Below, one piece after another: positions 7,586 to 15,756 of a stretch of 19,526 nucleotides of DNA. How positions within the stretch are numbered: position 1 is the stretch's first letter; the number at the start of each line of letters is the position of its first letter. The DNA lies in the NCBI GenBank assembly GCA_031290375.1, contig JAITNR010000077.1, forward strand, positions 1-19,526, read 5' to 3'. The stretch comes from Prevotellaceae bacterium (lineage in GTDB: Bacteria; Bacteroidota; Bacteroidia; Bacteroidales; Paludibacteraceae). The position numbers and the translations under genes were made by a program. Below the pieces are notes generated by a model, which saw only the letters and a list, made by a program, of their open reading frames with translations, was not told the DNA's origin and did no database searches.

Positions 7586-7613
7586 CATAATCAATGCAGC
7601 GCAATGTTACCCC

Positions 7614-7633
7614 ATTATTCATTGTTCATTATT
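7614..7633. repeat. 20-bp AT-rich repeat, copy 1
   Basis: The 20 bases of this stretch, built around ATTCATTGTTCATTATT, recur identically and in the same orientation at 14597-14616. Both copies are intergenic. It may be a tail of a larger dispersed repeat, or chance similarity in AT-rich spacer. Confidence 0.55.
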
Positions 7634-7672
7634 AACAGTCCCCAAAAAAAGTTTTAGCCCGGCACATATCTT

Positions 7673-7703
7673 TTTGAAAAATGAGCAAAAAAAATTAACT
7701 TTG
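7673..7703 (+). promoter_or_regulatory. Fumarase promoter with -33 and -7 elements
   Basis: TTTG at 7673-7676 and TAACTTTG at 7696-7703 are separated by 19 nt, a very good fit to the Bacteroidota housekeeping promoter (TTTG, about 19 nt, TAnnTTTG). Transcription would start near 7710, leaving a leader of nearly 60 nt before the ATG at 7768. It probably also drives ugd. Confidence 0.75.
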
Positions 7704-7767
7704 TGCGTTTGTTAAAAACAATTTTTATATTAATTAAACAATTGATAACCAATAAAACATAAAATAT

Positions 7768-9408
7768 ATGGCAAAGGAATTTCATTATGAAAGTATGTTT
7801 CAGACCTCCAAAGGTAACGAAGAATACTATTTATTGACAAAAGATTACGTTTCTACGGCGGAATTTGACGGTGAAAAAGTTCTCAAAATTCAGCCTGAGG
7901 CACTTACAGAGGTGGCTCGTGTTGCAATGAGGGATTGTTCGTTTTTGCTGAGGAAAGAGCATCAGGAGCAGGTAGCCAAAATTCTGGATGACCCTGAGGC
8001 TTCGGAAAACGACAAGTTTGTGGCACTCACAATGTTGCAAAATTCGGAAGTGTCGGCAAGGGGAGTGTTGCCTTTTTGTCAGGATACAGGTACGGCTACC
8101 ATTATTGCGAAGAAGGGACAAAAGGTCTGGACAAACTTTTCTGACGAAGAGGCTCTTTCAAAGGGCGTTTATCTGACCTACACCAATGAAAATCTGCGTT
8201 ATTCACAAAACGCTCCTCTTTCTATGTATGAGGAAATGAACACAGGTACAAATTTGCCTGCACAGATTGATATTCAGGCTATTGAAGGAGATGAATATAA
8301 ATTTCTCTTCATAGCCAAAGGTGGTGGGTCAAGTAACAAAACCTATCTTTTTCAAGAAACAAAGGCATTGCTTAATCCTGCAACTTTGGAAAAATTTCTG
8401 GGAGAAAAGCTTCGTACGCTCGGCACAGCCGCCTGTCCGCCCTACCATATTGCGTTTGTGATTGGTGGCACTTCGGCTGATATTTGCGTAAAAACAGCAA
8501 AACTGGCTTCAACAAAATATTACGACACTTTGCCCACAACAGGCTCTTCGGGTGGTCGTGCTTTCAGAGATTTGGATTTGGAGCAAAAAATACTGTATTC
8601 GGCTTGGGAATCTGGCTTTGGGGCACAGTTTGGCGGAAAATATTTTGCGCATGATGTCAGAATTGTCCGACTGCCGCGTCATGGGGCGAGTTGCTTTGTT
8701 GCAATGGCTGTGTCGTGTTCTGCCGACAGAAATATTTTGGCAAAAATCAACAGGGATGGCATTTGGATTGAAAAACTGGAAGAAAATCCTGCACGTCTGA
8801 TTCCCGAACGTCTTCGCAGTGCAGGGGAGGGCAAAGTGGTAAAAATCCACCTCAACCAACCGATGAGCAAAATTTTGGAGGAATTAACCAAATATCCTGT
8901 TTCGACACGTCTGTCTCTCACAGGTACAATCGTGGTTGGACGCGACATCGCGCACGCAAAGCTAAAGGAGATGCTTGACAATAACAAACCGCTTCCGCAA
9001 TACATAAAAGACCATCCGATTTATTATGCAGGTCCTGCAAAAACACCGGAAGGAATGCCTTCAGGTGCGTTTGGACCTACTACGGCAGGCAGAATGGACT
9101 CGTATGTAGATTTGTTTCAGTCCAAGGGTGGCAGTATGGTGATGATAGCCAAAGGCAACCGTTCCGAACAGGTTACTGATGCGTGCAAAAAATATGGTGG
9201 CTTTTATCTCGGTTCGATAGGTGGACCTGCGGCGATTTTGGCACAGGACAATATTAAAAATGTTGAATGCCTCGAATTTCCCGAACTCGGAATGGAAGCA
9301 ATCTGGAAAATTGACGTGGTTGATTTCCCTGCATTCATTCTGGTAGATGACAAGGGCAACGACTTTTTTAAGCAACTGAACCCCGTCTGTATCAAGTGCA
9401 ACAGGTAG
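7768..9408 (+). CDS. fumA: Fumarate hydratase, class I (iron-sulfur)
   Basis: The enzyme interconverts fumarate and L-malate in the cytoplasm with an oxygen-sensitive [4Fe-4S] cluster. In anaerobic Bacteroidota it serves the reductive branch from oxaloacetate to succinate. The 546-residue product is full length for the single-chain class I type. The N-terminal cluster domain has the three ligand cysteines at Cys104 (LPFCQDTGT), Cys223 (AACPPYHIAF) and Cys317 (VSCSADRN), close to the E. coli FumA positions. GGGSSNKTYL (186-195) is also characteristic. The C-terminal part holds HPIYYAGPAKTPEGMPSGAFGPTTAGRMD and GGSMVMIAKGNRS. It has a good upstream promoter. Ugd starts 21 nt after its stop. The symbol fumA is by analogy; fumB or plain fum would suit equally. 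Confidence 0.95.
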   Translation: MAKEFHYESMFQTSKGNEEYYLLTKDYVSTAEFDGEKVLKIQPEALTEVARVAMRDCSFLLRKEHQEQVAKILDDPEASENDKFVALTMLQNSEVSARGVLPFCQDTGTATIIAKKGQKVWTNFSDEEALSKGVYLTYTNENLRYSQNAPLSMYEEMNTGTNLPAQIDIQAIEGDEYKFLFIAKGGGSSNKTYLFQETKALLNPATLEKFLGEKLRTLGTAACPPYHIAFVIGGTSADICVKTAKLASTKYYDTLPTTGSSGGRAFRDLDLEQKILYSAWESGFGAQFGGKYFAHDVRIVRLPRHGASCFVAMAVSCSADRNILAKINRDGIWIEKLEENPARLIPERLRSAGEGKVVKIHLNQPMSKILEELTKYPVSTRLSLTGTIVVGRDIAHAKLKEMLDNNKPLPQYIKDHPIYYAGPAKTPEGMPSGAFGPTTAGRMDSYVDLFQSKGGSMVMIAKGNRSEQVTDACKKYGGFYLGSIGGPAAILAQDNIKNVECLEFPELGMEAIWKIDVVDFPAFILVDDKGNDFFKQLNPVCIKCNR

Positions 9409-9429
9409 TTATTTAAAAATTAAAATAAA

Positions 9430-10737
9430 GTGAATATAGCGATAGTTGGAACCGGATATGTGGGCTTGGTTACAGGTACTTGTTTTTCGGAAATGGGCGT
9501 GAATGTAATTTGCGTTGATATTGACGAAAATAAAATCAATGACATCAAAAATGGCGTTGTACCAATCTACGAGCCGGGATTGGAAGATATGGTTATGAGA
9601 AATCACAAGGCTGGCAGATTGAATTTCACTACCGATTTGACATCGTGTCTTGACGGCGTTGAAGTGGTGTTTTGTGCCGTTGGTACGCCGCCCGACGAGA
9701 ATGGCAGTGCCGACCTGCATTATGTGCTTGATGTGGCAAAAAATGTTGGTCGGCACATCAACAAATATGTCTTGTTTGTAACCAAAAGCACTGTGCCTGT
9801 GGGTACAGCTCAAAAGGTTAAGAATGTCATCAACGAAGAATTAAGCAAAAGGGGCATAGATATTGCTTTTGATGTGGCTTCCAACCCCGAATTTTTAAAG
9901 GAAGGTGCCGCCATAAAGGACTTTATGGGACCTGACCGTGTAGTTGTGGGCGTGGAAAGCGAGAGGGCAAGGGAGATTATGGACAGGTTGTATAAACCGT
10001 TTACGCTCAATCACTACCGAATGATTTACACCGATATTCCTTCGGCTGAAATGATAAAATATGCCGCAAATGCCATGCTTGCTACACGAATTTCGTTTAT
10101 GAACGACATCGCCAATCTCTGCGACTTGGTAGGAGCTGACGTAAATATGGTACGTCATGGAATAGGTTCGGACACCAGAATAGGCAATAAATTTATTTAC
10201 CCCGGTTGCGGTTATGGAGGTTCGTGTTTCCCAAAAGATGTTAAGGCTCTGATTAAAACTGCTTCGCAAAATGGCTATGAAATGCAGCTACTGAAAGCGG
10301 TTGAGGCTGTAAATAACAGACAAAAGAGAGTGCTTTTTGACAAGTTTTCAAAAATATTTAACAACAACATCACAGGAAAAACCGTTGCCCTATGGGGACT
10401 GGCATTTAAACCCGAAACTGACGATATGCGGGAAGCACCCTCACTGATAATTATCGAACTCCTGTTAAAAGCGGGTTGCAACGTCAAAGTTTATGACCCT
10501 GTAGCAATGGCAGAGTGCCATCGCAGGTTAGGCGACAGCGTGATTTATGGAAAAGATATGTACGATGCTGCACTCGAAGCAGACGCATTGATGTTGCTTA
10601 CCGAATGGAAAGAATTTCGGCTGCCTTCATGGGAAATTCTGTCAAAAATAATGAAAGAAAAAATCATCATTGACGGCAGAAACATCTACAATAAAAAAGA
10701 GATGAAAGCAAATGGATTTAAGTACGCATGTATTTAG
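9430..10737 (+). CDS. ugd: UDP-glucose 6-dehydrogenase
   Basis: The enzyme oxidises UDP-glucose to UDP-glucuronate with two NAD+, supplying precursors for capsule, exopolysaccharide or LPS sugars. The 435-residue product has an N-terminal NAD-binding Rossmann fold (AIVGTGYVGLVTG), the central SNPEFLKEG motif (151-159), the conserved lysine in AEMIKYAANA (Lys210) and the catalytic cysteine in GYGGSCFPKD (Cys266). The C-terminal UDP-binding domain contains WGLAFKPETDDMREAPS. I chose the GTG at 9430 because homologues start exactly at this MNIAIVGTGYVG strand. It follows the fumarase stop by 21 nt with no terminator, so it is probably co-transcribed although the pathways differ. No other capsule or nucleotide-sugar gene is nearby. 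Confidence 0.95.
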   Translation: MNIAIVGTGYVGLVTGTCFSEMGVNVICVDIDENKINDIKNGVVPIYEPGLEDMVMRNHKAGRLNFTTDLTSCLDGVEVVFCAVGTPPDENGSADLHYVLDVAKNVGRHINKYVLFVTKSTVPVGTAQKVKNVINEELSKRGIDIAFDVASNPEFLKEGAAIKDFMGPDRVVVGVESERAREIMDRLYKPFTLNHYRMIYTDIPSAEMIKYAANAMLATRISFMNDIANLCDLVGADVNMVRHGIGSDTRIGNKFIYPGCGYGGSCFPKDVKALIKTASQNGYEMQLLKAVEAVNNRQKRVLFDKFSKIFNNNITGKTVALWGLAFKPETDDMREAPSLIIIELLLKAGCNVKVYDPVAMAECHRRLGDSVIYGKDMYDAALEADALMLLTEWKEFRLPSWEILSKIMKEKIIIDGRNIYNKKEMKANGFKYACI

Positions 10738-10769
10738 CAATGAAAAATAAAAAGATATTTTATATCTTT

Positions 10770-10859
10770 GGATTGCTTCGTTCCCCGCAATGACGTAAAT
10801 AATTTTGTATAACAGACTTATTTTATTCCACTTTGGTATTATCTATTTTTTGTGCCTTA
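10770..10859. repeat. REP-like dispersed repeat, copy 2 (inverted)
   Basis: This is the reverse-complement partner of 2706-2797. The shared stretch runs from GGATTGC through CCCGCAATGACG to GCCTTA. The hairpin arm differs: here it reads GGATTGCTTCGTTCC, the reverse complement of the common GGAACGAAGCAATCC motif, where copy 1 has a perfect GCGGG stem. It fills the gap between ugd and the NadR-like gene and shows no promoter of its own. Confidence 0.8.
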
Positions 10860-10905
10860 ATTTCGTTTCAGTTTTTCAATTTATAATTAAATCACATATC
10901 AATTT

Positions 10906-11418
10906 ATGAAAACTGTTGTAGTATCGGGTCCTGAGTCTGTGGGAAAAACTACACTCTGTCTGGCTATCAAAGAGCAACTTGGGGCAGTGTATGTGCCTGA
11001 GTTTGCCCGAACTTACGTAGAACAAATTCATCGTAACTATACTTACGAAGATGTAGAATGTATTGCAAAACAGCAAATTACGGAGTTGAACAATGCCATT
11101 GAGTCTAACCCTCATAAAGAATTTGTAGTGATGGATACCTACTTGATTGTAACAAAAGTTTGGTTTTTGCACGTCTATGACCGCTATCCGCGGTGGTTGC
11201 AGACGGAATTGAAAAAAGCAAAGATCGACCTTTTTCTGCTTCTAAAGCCCGATATTCCCTGGGTTTATGACCCTGTAAGAGAAAACCCGCACATTAGAAC
11301 ATACCTCTACGACTGGTACAAACGCGAACTTGACGCTCTGTCCGCCCGCTACGTTGAAATAGAAGGAATGGGCAAAACCCGCACACAGACAGCACTGAGG
11401 GCGATTTATGAATTGTGA
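10906..11418 (+). CDS. NadR-like nicotinamide riboside kinase (P-loop ATPase)
   Basis: The 170-residue product resembles the C-terminal ribosylnicotinamide kinase domain of NadR, which phosphorylates nicotinamide riboside to NMN for NAD salvage. The Walker A motif is GPESVGKTT (8-16), in the position and form of the NadR kinase domain. It is followed by the PEFARTYVE segment (31-39), the Walker B-like VVMDTYLIV, and PDIPWVYDPVREN in the lid region. The protein stands alone: there is no adenylyltransferase (NMNAT) domain and no HTH, so it is not the trifunctional NadR. In Bacteroidota such stand-alone kinases are common, often near a PnuC-type transporter, but none is seen here. It converges on rocD with a 64-nt gap that has no strong terminator. 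Confidence 0.8.
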   Translation: MKTVVVSGPESVGKTTLCLAIKEQLGAVYVPEFARTYVEQIHRNYTYEDVECIAKQQITELNNAIESNPHKEFVVMDTYLIVTKVWFLHVYDRYPRWLQTELKKAKIDLFLLLKPDIPWVYDPVRENPHIRTYLYDWYKRELDALSARYVEIEGMGKTRTQTALRAIYEL

Positions 11419-11482
11419 ATTAAGGGCTAAATGTTGAGGTACACCATCAACAATATCTTATCTGCAACACCCCCGCCTCTAC

Positions 11483-12718
11483 TCAGCATAATGTTTTGTC
11501 AACTCCCTTCGGTAACTCTTCAAACACGCTTTTGATTATCGCAATTGCTTCCATCATTTGCTCTTCGGATATAACAAGTGGCGGCGTAAAGCGGATAATG
11601 TGGTCATGAGTCGGTTTTGCTATCAAGCCTTTTTCTTTCAGTTTCAGGCAGATGTCCCACGCTTTGATGTCGCCATTTGGCTCGGTAACAACAGCATTAA
11701 GAAGCCCTTTGCCCCGTACTTGACTTATCATTTTATGGTTGATTTTTTGCATTTCCGAACGAAAAATCTCGCCCATTTTTTGTGCATTTTCCGAAAGTTT
11801 TTCCTCTTCCACTACCTCCAAAGCAGCGATACCAACTGCACAAGCCAAAGGATTGCCTCCGTAGGTTGAGCCGTGCTCTCCTGGTTTGATTGTTAGCATA
11901 ATTTCGTCATTGGCAAAGACGGCAGATACAGGCGTAACGCCACCCGAAAGAGCTTTACCGAGTATCAAAATATCAGGATGAACGCCTTCCCAATCACAGG
12001 CAAGCAATTTGCCTGTGCGCGCAATGCCGCTCTGCACTTCGTCCGCTATGAAGAGTACATTGTTTGCCTTGCAAATATCATAACAACGTTTCAGATAACC
12101 GTCATCAGGTACGGCTACACCTGCCTCCCCCTGAATTGGTTCAAGCAGAAAGCCAACAATATTTTTGTCCGAAATTACTCTTTGCAGAGCATCGGCATCG
12201 TTGTATGGGATTTTGATAAATCCTTCGGTAAAAGGTCCAAAGCCTGCGTACGAACTTGGGTCGGTGCTCATGGAAATAATTGTGATGGTACGTCCATGAA
12301 AGTTGTCCTCGCAAACAACGATTTTGGCTTTATCCTCAGGCACGCCCTTTTTGTCGTATCCCCAGCGGCGAGCAAGTTTGAGAGCGGTTTCAACCGCTTC
12401 TGCACCTGTGTTCATCGGCAAAAGTTTATCATATCCGAAAAACTTGCTTGCCTTTTCCATAAATTCGCCCAAAATATCCGAATGGAATGCCCTTGAAACC
12501 AAAGTCAAACTATCGGCTTGCGATTTCAGGGCGGCAATAATTTTCGGGTGGCAATGCCCTTGACTAAGAGCAGAATAGCCCGAAAGAAAGTCGAAATAAC
12601 GCTTTCCTTCAACATCCCATACAAAAATGCCTTCACCTTTTGAAAGCACCACAGGCAGCGGGTGATAGTTGTGTGCCCCATATTTTAATTCTCTTGTAAT
12701 AAAATCTTGTGTGTTCAT
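11483..12718 (-). CDS. rocD: Ornithine--oxo-acid (delta) aminotransferase
   Basis: This PLP enzyme transfers the delta-amino group of ornithine to 2-oxoglutarate, giving glutamate 5-semialdehyde, and links arginine/ornithine to proline and glutamate. The 411-residue product belongs to class III aminotransferases. The PLP lysine is in LILGKALSGG (Lys255), with the cofactor-binding aspartate in IADEVQSG (Asp226). The phosphate-site segment is MNTGAEAVETALKLARRWGY (102-121), and NFHGRTITIISMS contacts the ring. The N-terminal TRELKYGAHNYHPLPVVL is diagnostic for ornithine aminotransferase against acetylornithine or GABA transaminases. It lies 70 nt downstream of pgk on the same strand, with no -7 box in the gap, so it may be expressed from the pgk promoter. 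Confidence 0.94.
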   Translation of the reverse strand: MNTQDFITRELKYGAHNYHPLPVVLSKGEGIFVWDVEGKRYFDFLSGYSALSQGHCHPKIIAALKSQADSLTLVSRAFHSDILGEFMEKASKFFGYDKLLPMNTGAEAVETALKLARRWGYDKKGVPEDKAKIVVCEDNFHGRTITIISMSTDPSSYAGFGPFTEGFIKIPYNDADALQRVISDKNIVGFLLEPIQGEAGVAVPDDGYLKRCYDICKANNVLFIADEVQSGIARTGKLLACDWEGVHPDILILGKALSGGVTPVSAVFANDEIMLTIKPGEHGSTYGGNPLACAVGIAALEVVEEEKLSENAQKMGEIFRSEMQKINHKMISQVRGKGLLNAVVTEPNGDIKAWDICLKLKEKGLIAKPTHDHIIRFTPPLVISEEQMMEAIAIIKSVFEELPKGVDKTLC

Positions 12719-12788
12719 TTTTTATTTATCAGATTTTTATTTATTTTATTTAAAATTTGTAAAAAAAAGTATTATTCCAGTTTTTTTT

Positions 12789-14039
12789 CTACTGTATTGC
12801 TGCAATGCCCGGCAGGGTTTTACCCTCGATTGCTTCGAGCAAAGCTCCTCCTCCTGTCGAAACGTATGAAACATCAGCAGCAAAGCCGAATTTGTTAATA
12901 CAGGCAACTGAATCACCTCCGCCGATAAGCGAGTATGCCCCTTGTTTGGTAGCCTCAACTATTGCCTGCGCCACAGCAAACGAGCCATGAGAAAAGTTTT
13001 CAAATTCAAAGACTCCTGCAGGTCCGTTCCAAAGTATTGTTTTTGAGTTGGTTATAATATCAGCAAAAAGTTTTTCCGTTTCTTTGCCTATGTCCATAGC
13101 CATCCAGCCGTCAGGGATTTCTCCTGTTTTGACAAACTCAGTATTGGCATCGTTGGCAAACTTATCGGCAATTTTGGCATCGATAGCAAGTACAAGATTG
13201 ACGTTATTTTTCTTCGCTTTTTCGAGCAACGACATGGCAAGAGCAAGTTTGTCGTCTTCACAAAGCGAATTGCCGATTTTGCCACCCAAGGCTTTGGTAA
13301 ATGTATATGTCATTCCGCCCGCAATTATCAGGTTATCAACCTTTGTGAGCAGATTTTCGATTATGTCGATTTTGGAAGATACCTTTGCACCGCCCATAAT
13401 TGCTGTGAATGGACGTTTTGGCTCTGTCATGACGGCTTTAACAGCATTCACCTCTTTACCCATAAGGTATCCGAACATCCTGTCATTGGGAAAATATTCC
13501 GCAATCAGAGCCGTAGAGGCGTGTGCTCTGTGAGCTGTACCAAAAGCATCATTCACGTAGCAGTCAGCATACGAAGCAAGAATTTTTGTAAATTCCCTTT
13601 GAGCCTCTTTCATAGCCTTTTTGGCAGTAGATTTTTCTTCGTCTGTGGCATCTTCTGCCAATCCTCTTGGTTTGCCTTCCTCTTCAGCATAAAATCTGAG
13701 ATTTTCCAGCATCAATACCTCGCCATTTTTGAGAGCATCGACTTCTAACTTAGCCTTGGCGCAGTCGGAAGCAAATTTTACCTCAACCCCAAGCAGTGCC
13801 GAAACACAGGGAAGTATCTGTTTTATAGAGTACTTCGGATCCGGATTCTTTGCGGGTCGTCCCAAATGCGAGGCGATAATCAGCTGTCCACCGTCACCAA
13901 GAATCTTTTTGAGTGTAGGCAATGCCCCACGAATACGAGTGTCGTCCATAACGTTTCCCTTTTCGTCCAGCGGAACATTAAAATCCACCCTGACAAAAGC
14001 CCTTTTGCCGTTGAAATTGTAATTTTCTATTGTTTGCAT
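12789..14039 (-). CDS. pgk: Phosphoglycerate kinase
   Basis: The glycolytic enzyme transfers phosphate from 1,3-bisphosphoglycerate to ADP. The 416-residue product is full length. It contains the substrate-binding RVDFNVPLD (17-25) with TRIRGALPTL, ASHLGRP (56-62), AHRAHAST, MGGAKVSSK and the nucleotide-binding GGGDSVACIN near residues 373-382. A helix-rich insertion with EEEGKPRGLAEDATDEEKSTAKKAMKEAQ (about residues 102-131) resembles the longer loop of Bacteroidota Pgk proteins. It is the first gene of a probable pgk-rocD pair. A weak TAATTTTG box lies upstream at 14091-14084. Confidence 0.97.
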   Translation of the reverse strand: MQTIENYNFNGKRAFVRVDFNVPLDEKGNVMDDTRIRGALPTLKKILGDGGQLIIASHLGRPAKNPDPKYSIKQILPCVSALLGVEVKFASDCAKAKLEVDALKNGEVLMLENLRFYAEEEGKPRGLAEDATDEEKSTAKKAMKEAQREFTKILASYADCYVNDAFGTAHRAHASTALIAEYFPNDRMFGYLMGKEVNAVKAVMTEPKRPFTAIMGGAKVSSKIDIIENLLTKVDNLIIAGGMTYTFTKALGGKIGNSLCEDDKLALAMSLLEKAKKNNVNLVLAIDAKIADKFANDANTEFVKTGEIPDGWMAMDIGKETEKLFADIITNSKTILWNGPAGVFEFENFSHGSFAVAQAIVEATKQGAYSLIGGGDSVACINKFGFAADVSYVSTGGGALLEAIEGKTLPGIAAIQ

Positions 14040-14302
14040 ATTCCTTTAAATATTAGTGTTTTAGATATTAGATATAAAACTTTCAAAATTAATAAAAATT
14101 TTGTAAATAATAGGGTATTAGCCGAAATATTTCCGTCTCAAACTCTTTTGAGATACTGTATTAATTAAAAATTGAAAATTAAATTAGAAATTTCAATTTA
14201 TTTTCATCATTAATAGTATTTATCCTAAATAATATGGAATATATTTTACATAATTAATACGGTATTGTTAAATTAGTATATTTAATTCATTATTTATGCC
14301 AG
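14040..14302. other. AT-rich spacer upstream of pgk
   Basis: No gene is visible. A minus-strand TAATTTTG at 14091-14084 could be the pgk -7 box, about 45 nt upstream of its ATG. Two small inverted repeats are present: TCTCAAA/TTTGAGA (14136-14153) and AAATTGAAA/TTTCAATTT (14168-14199). Either could fold in a long pgk leader, but both may be chance in DNA this AT-rich. Confidence 0.4.
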
Positions 14303-14592
14303 TCACGGATTGAATAGTGTTTATTTAGCCCGATAGGGCGTTATGTGAATAACCGCAGGTGAAACCTGTGGATTGAGTAATTGAATAATTGAATAACTGA
14401 ATTATTGATTACGTTAGTCGTATTGTATTTTCAATTATTCAGTTACTTTATTTAGCCCGTATGGGTTGAATTAATATCGTTGTTCAACCCTACGGCTTGA
14501 GATGTTGGTAGCCTTCAGCCGTAAGTTTCACTTACGGTTATTAACATTTTGTCCTACGGACATAAATGCAATTATCACGCAAAGTCCGTATT
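14303..14592. repeat. Mosaic intergenic repeat built of several small hairpins
   Basis: This 290-bp non-coding block contains a run of separate palindromes. They are GCCC/GGGC (14328-14339), CCGCAGGT/ACCTGTGG (14353-14371), a 17-bp inverted pair with one mismatch (14377-14393 with 14430-14446), an imperfect pair of 14454-14470 with 14483-14497, CCGTAAG/CTTACGG (14519-14537) and TGTCC/GGACA (14550-14562). The words TTTAGCCCG appear twice (14325 and 14452). Its last 46 bases recur inverted at 18975-19020. Similar hairpin mosaics of AGCCCG/CGGGCT words are, from memory, multi-copy in Bacteroidota genomes. Confidence 0.7.
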
Positions 14593-14596
14593 ATTT

Positions 14597-14616
14597 ATTA
14601 TTCATTGTTCATTATT
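14597..14616. repeat. 20-bp AT-rich repeat, copy 2
   Basis: Identical over 20 bases and in the same orientation as 7614-7633. Here it directly follows the mosaic repeat, which suggests that it is a flanking part of such elements. Confidence 0.55.
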
Positions 14617-14648
14617 GATAGGAAAAACATAAAATACTCAAAACAGCC

Positions 14649-15707
14649 CTACTTAATCTGCCGTATAGCACCGAACTCCGAAAAGATGACGGCGGTGGTG
14701 TTTTGATTAAATGCAGTTGCGGGTAAGAATTTTGTGTAGCCAAATTGCGGAACTTGTAATTCTATGGACTGTAGTAGTTTACTGCTGTCAAAGATTGAAA
14801 ACTCGCTGCTACCGCAAACATTATAAAAAATACCGTAAGTTTTTGTCTTTTTGGTGTTTTCAACCGACAGATGTTCGGATACCAAATTAGCTTTGATATC
14901 AATAGTAATCGGGCGTCCTGACAAATCATCCCTATCCACCACACCAAGCAGTGATGAAAAACGAAACAAAATCTCTTCGGTTTCATTGATTTTTGGCATA
15001 TATTCAAAGGTTTTGCTAAGGTGTATAGTTGCCGTTTTGCCTGTAAAAAGGTTCAAAAGGCTCTCCTCTGCCTTGTCTAATCTATTGATAACCAATTCTA
15101 AAGTTTCGCCTTCGAACTTGGCTTCGCTGTTGCCTGAAAGTAAATCCATTCTGTTTTCCCTGATTTCAAAAATCTGCTTTGCTGCCAATTCGGCAGTTTT
15201 GGCAATAGAGGTAGCCTGAATCGCATCTTGCGAAAGGCAGGAATAATCAAAGGTTATTGTGTCGCGCTCATCAAAATTCGGAGTTGTTGCCCGCACAAGC
15301 AGCGGAGTGTTTTTAGCCTCTGTATCCAAATAATTTACACTTTTAATAATGCCGCTTTCGGAGTAGCCGATTTTACATGCAACCGATTTTGGATTGATTT
15401 CCACTGCATAATATTTGGTGGAATCCTTAATCATTGCATAATATATTTCTACTTCGGTAATTTTATATTCCGTTTTTTCTTGCGTGATCACATTTTCCAG
15501 AGCCAGCAATCGCTTTGCGTAATTGGCAAATGGGGCAGGTTTGCAGATAGTTTTTTCCCAATAGACGGCAATTTGAAGTTGCGTTTTTGGCAAAAAATAG
15601 GTAACGCAATTTTTGGGGATTGTACCGTTAATCACAGGGGTTACCTTTGTCTGTGCATTTAAAGTTAAGACACTAACAATCAGAATAAAAACAGTTTTTT
15701 TTCGCAT
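14649..15707 (-). CDS. DUF4831 family exported protein
   Basis: The 352-residue product has a signal peptide (RKKTVFILIVSVLTLNAQ, probable cleavage near residue 19) and then the pattern of the Bacteroidota DUF4831 family. This includes TYFLPKTQLQIAVYWEKT followed by APFANYAKRLLALENVITQEKTEYKI. Later comes an alanine-rich helix, ATSIAKTAELAAKQIFEIRENRMDLLSG, and LNLFTGKT. The family's function is unknown; the signal peptide points to the periplasm or envelope. There is no lipobox cysteine. It has a TATCTTTG box just upstream at 15744-15737, so it is probably transcribed separately from the transglutaminase-like gene that ends 49 nt before it. The mosaic repeat lies just beyond its stop codon, and no terminator hairpin is evident closer to the stop. 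Confidence 0.82.
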   Translation of the reverse strand: MRKKTVFILIVSVLTLNAQTKVTPVINGTIPKNCVTYFLPKTQLQIAVYWEKTICKPAPFANYAKRLLALENVITQEKTEYKITEVEIYYAMIKDSTKYYAVEINPKSVACKIGYSESGIIKSVNYLDTEAKNTPLLVRATTPNFDERDTITFDYSCLSQDAIQATSIAKTAELAAKQIFEIRENRMDLLSGNSEAKFEGETLELVINRLDKAEESLLNLFTGKTATIHLSKTFEYMPKINETEEILFRFSSLLGVVDRDDLSGRPITIDIKANLVSEHLSVENTKKTKTYGIFYNVCGSSEFSIFDSSKLLQSIELQVPQFGYTKFLPATAFNQNTTAVIFSEFGAIRQIK

Positions 15708-15736
15708 TTCTTCGGTTATAAATTAAAAAAGTGTTG

Positions 15737-15744
15737 CAAAGATA
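15737..15744 (-). promoter_or_regulatory. Candidate -7 box for the DUF4831 gene
   Basis: The minus strand reads TATCTTTG (TAnnTTTG) 29 nt upstream of the ATG. A TTTG on the same strand at 15770-15767 lies 22 nt further up and could serve as -33 element. This second element is inside the end of the transglutaminase-like gene. Confidence 0.6.
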
Positions 15745-15756
15745 CTTATTTTTTGT

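Noticed and set aside
11433..11451. Hairpin between the NadR-like gene and rocD as a bidirectional terminator
   Set aside because: The stem GTTGA/TCAAC is only 5 bp with a mismatched interior and no T-run, too weak to call.
14040..14648. tRNA or other known structured RNA gene in the largest gap
   Set aside because: I found no cloverleaf arms, GTTCGA-like T-loop or CCA end. The hairpins are short and separate, and fit repeat elements better.
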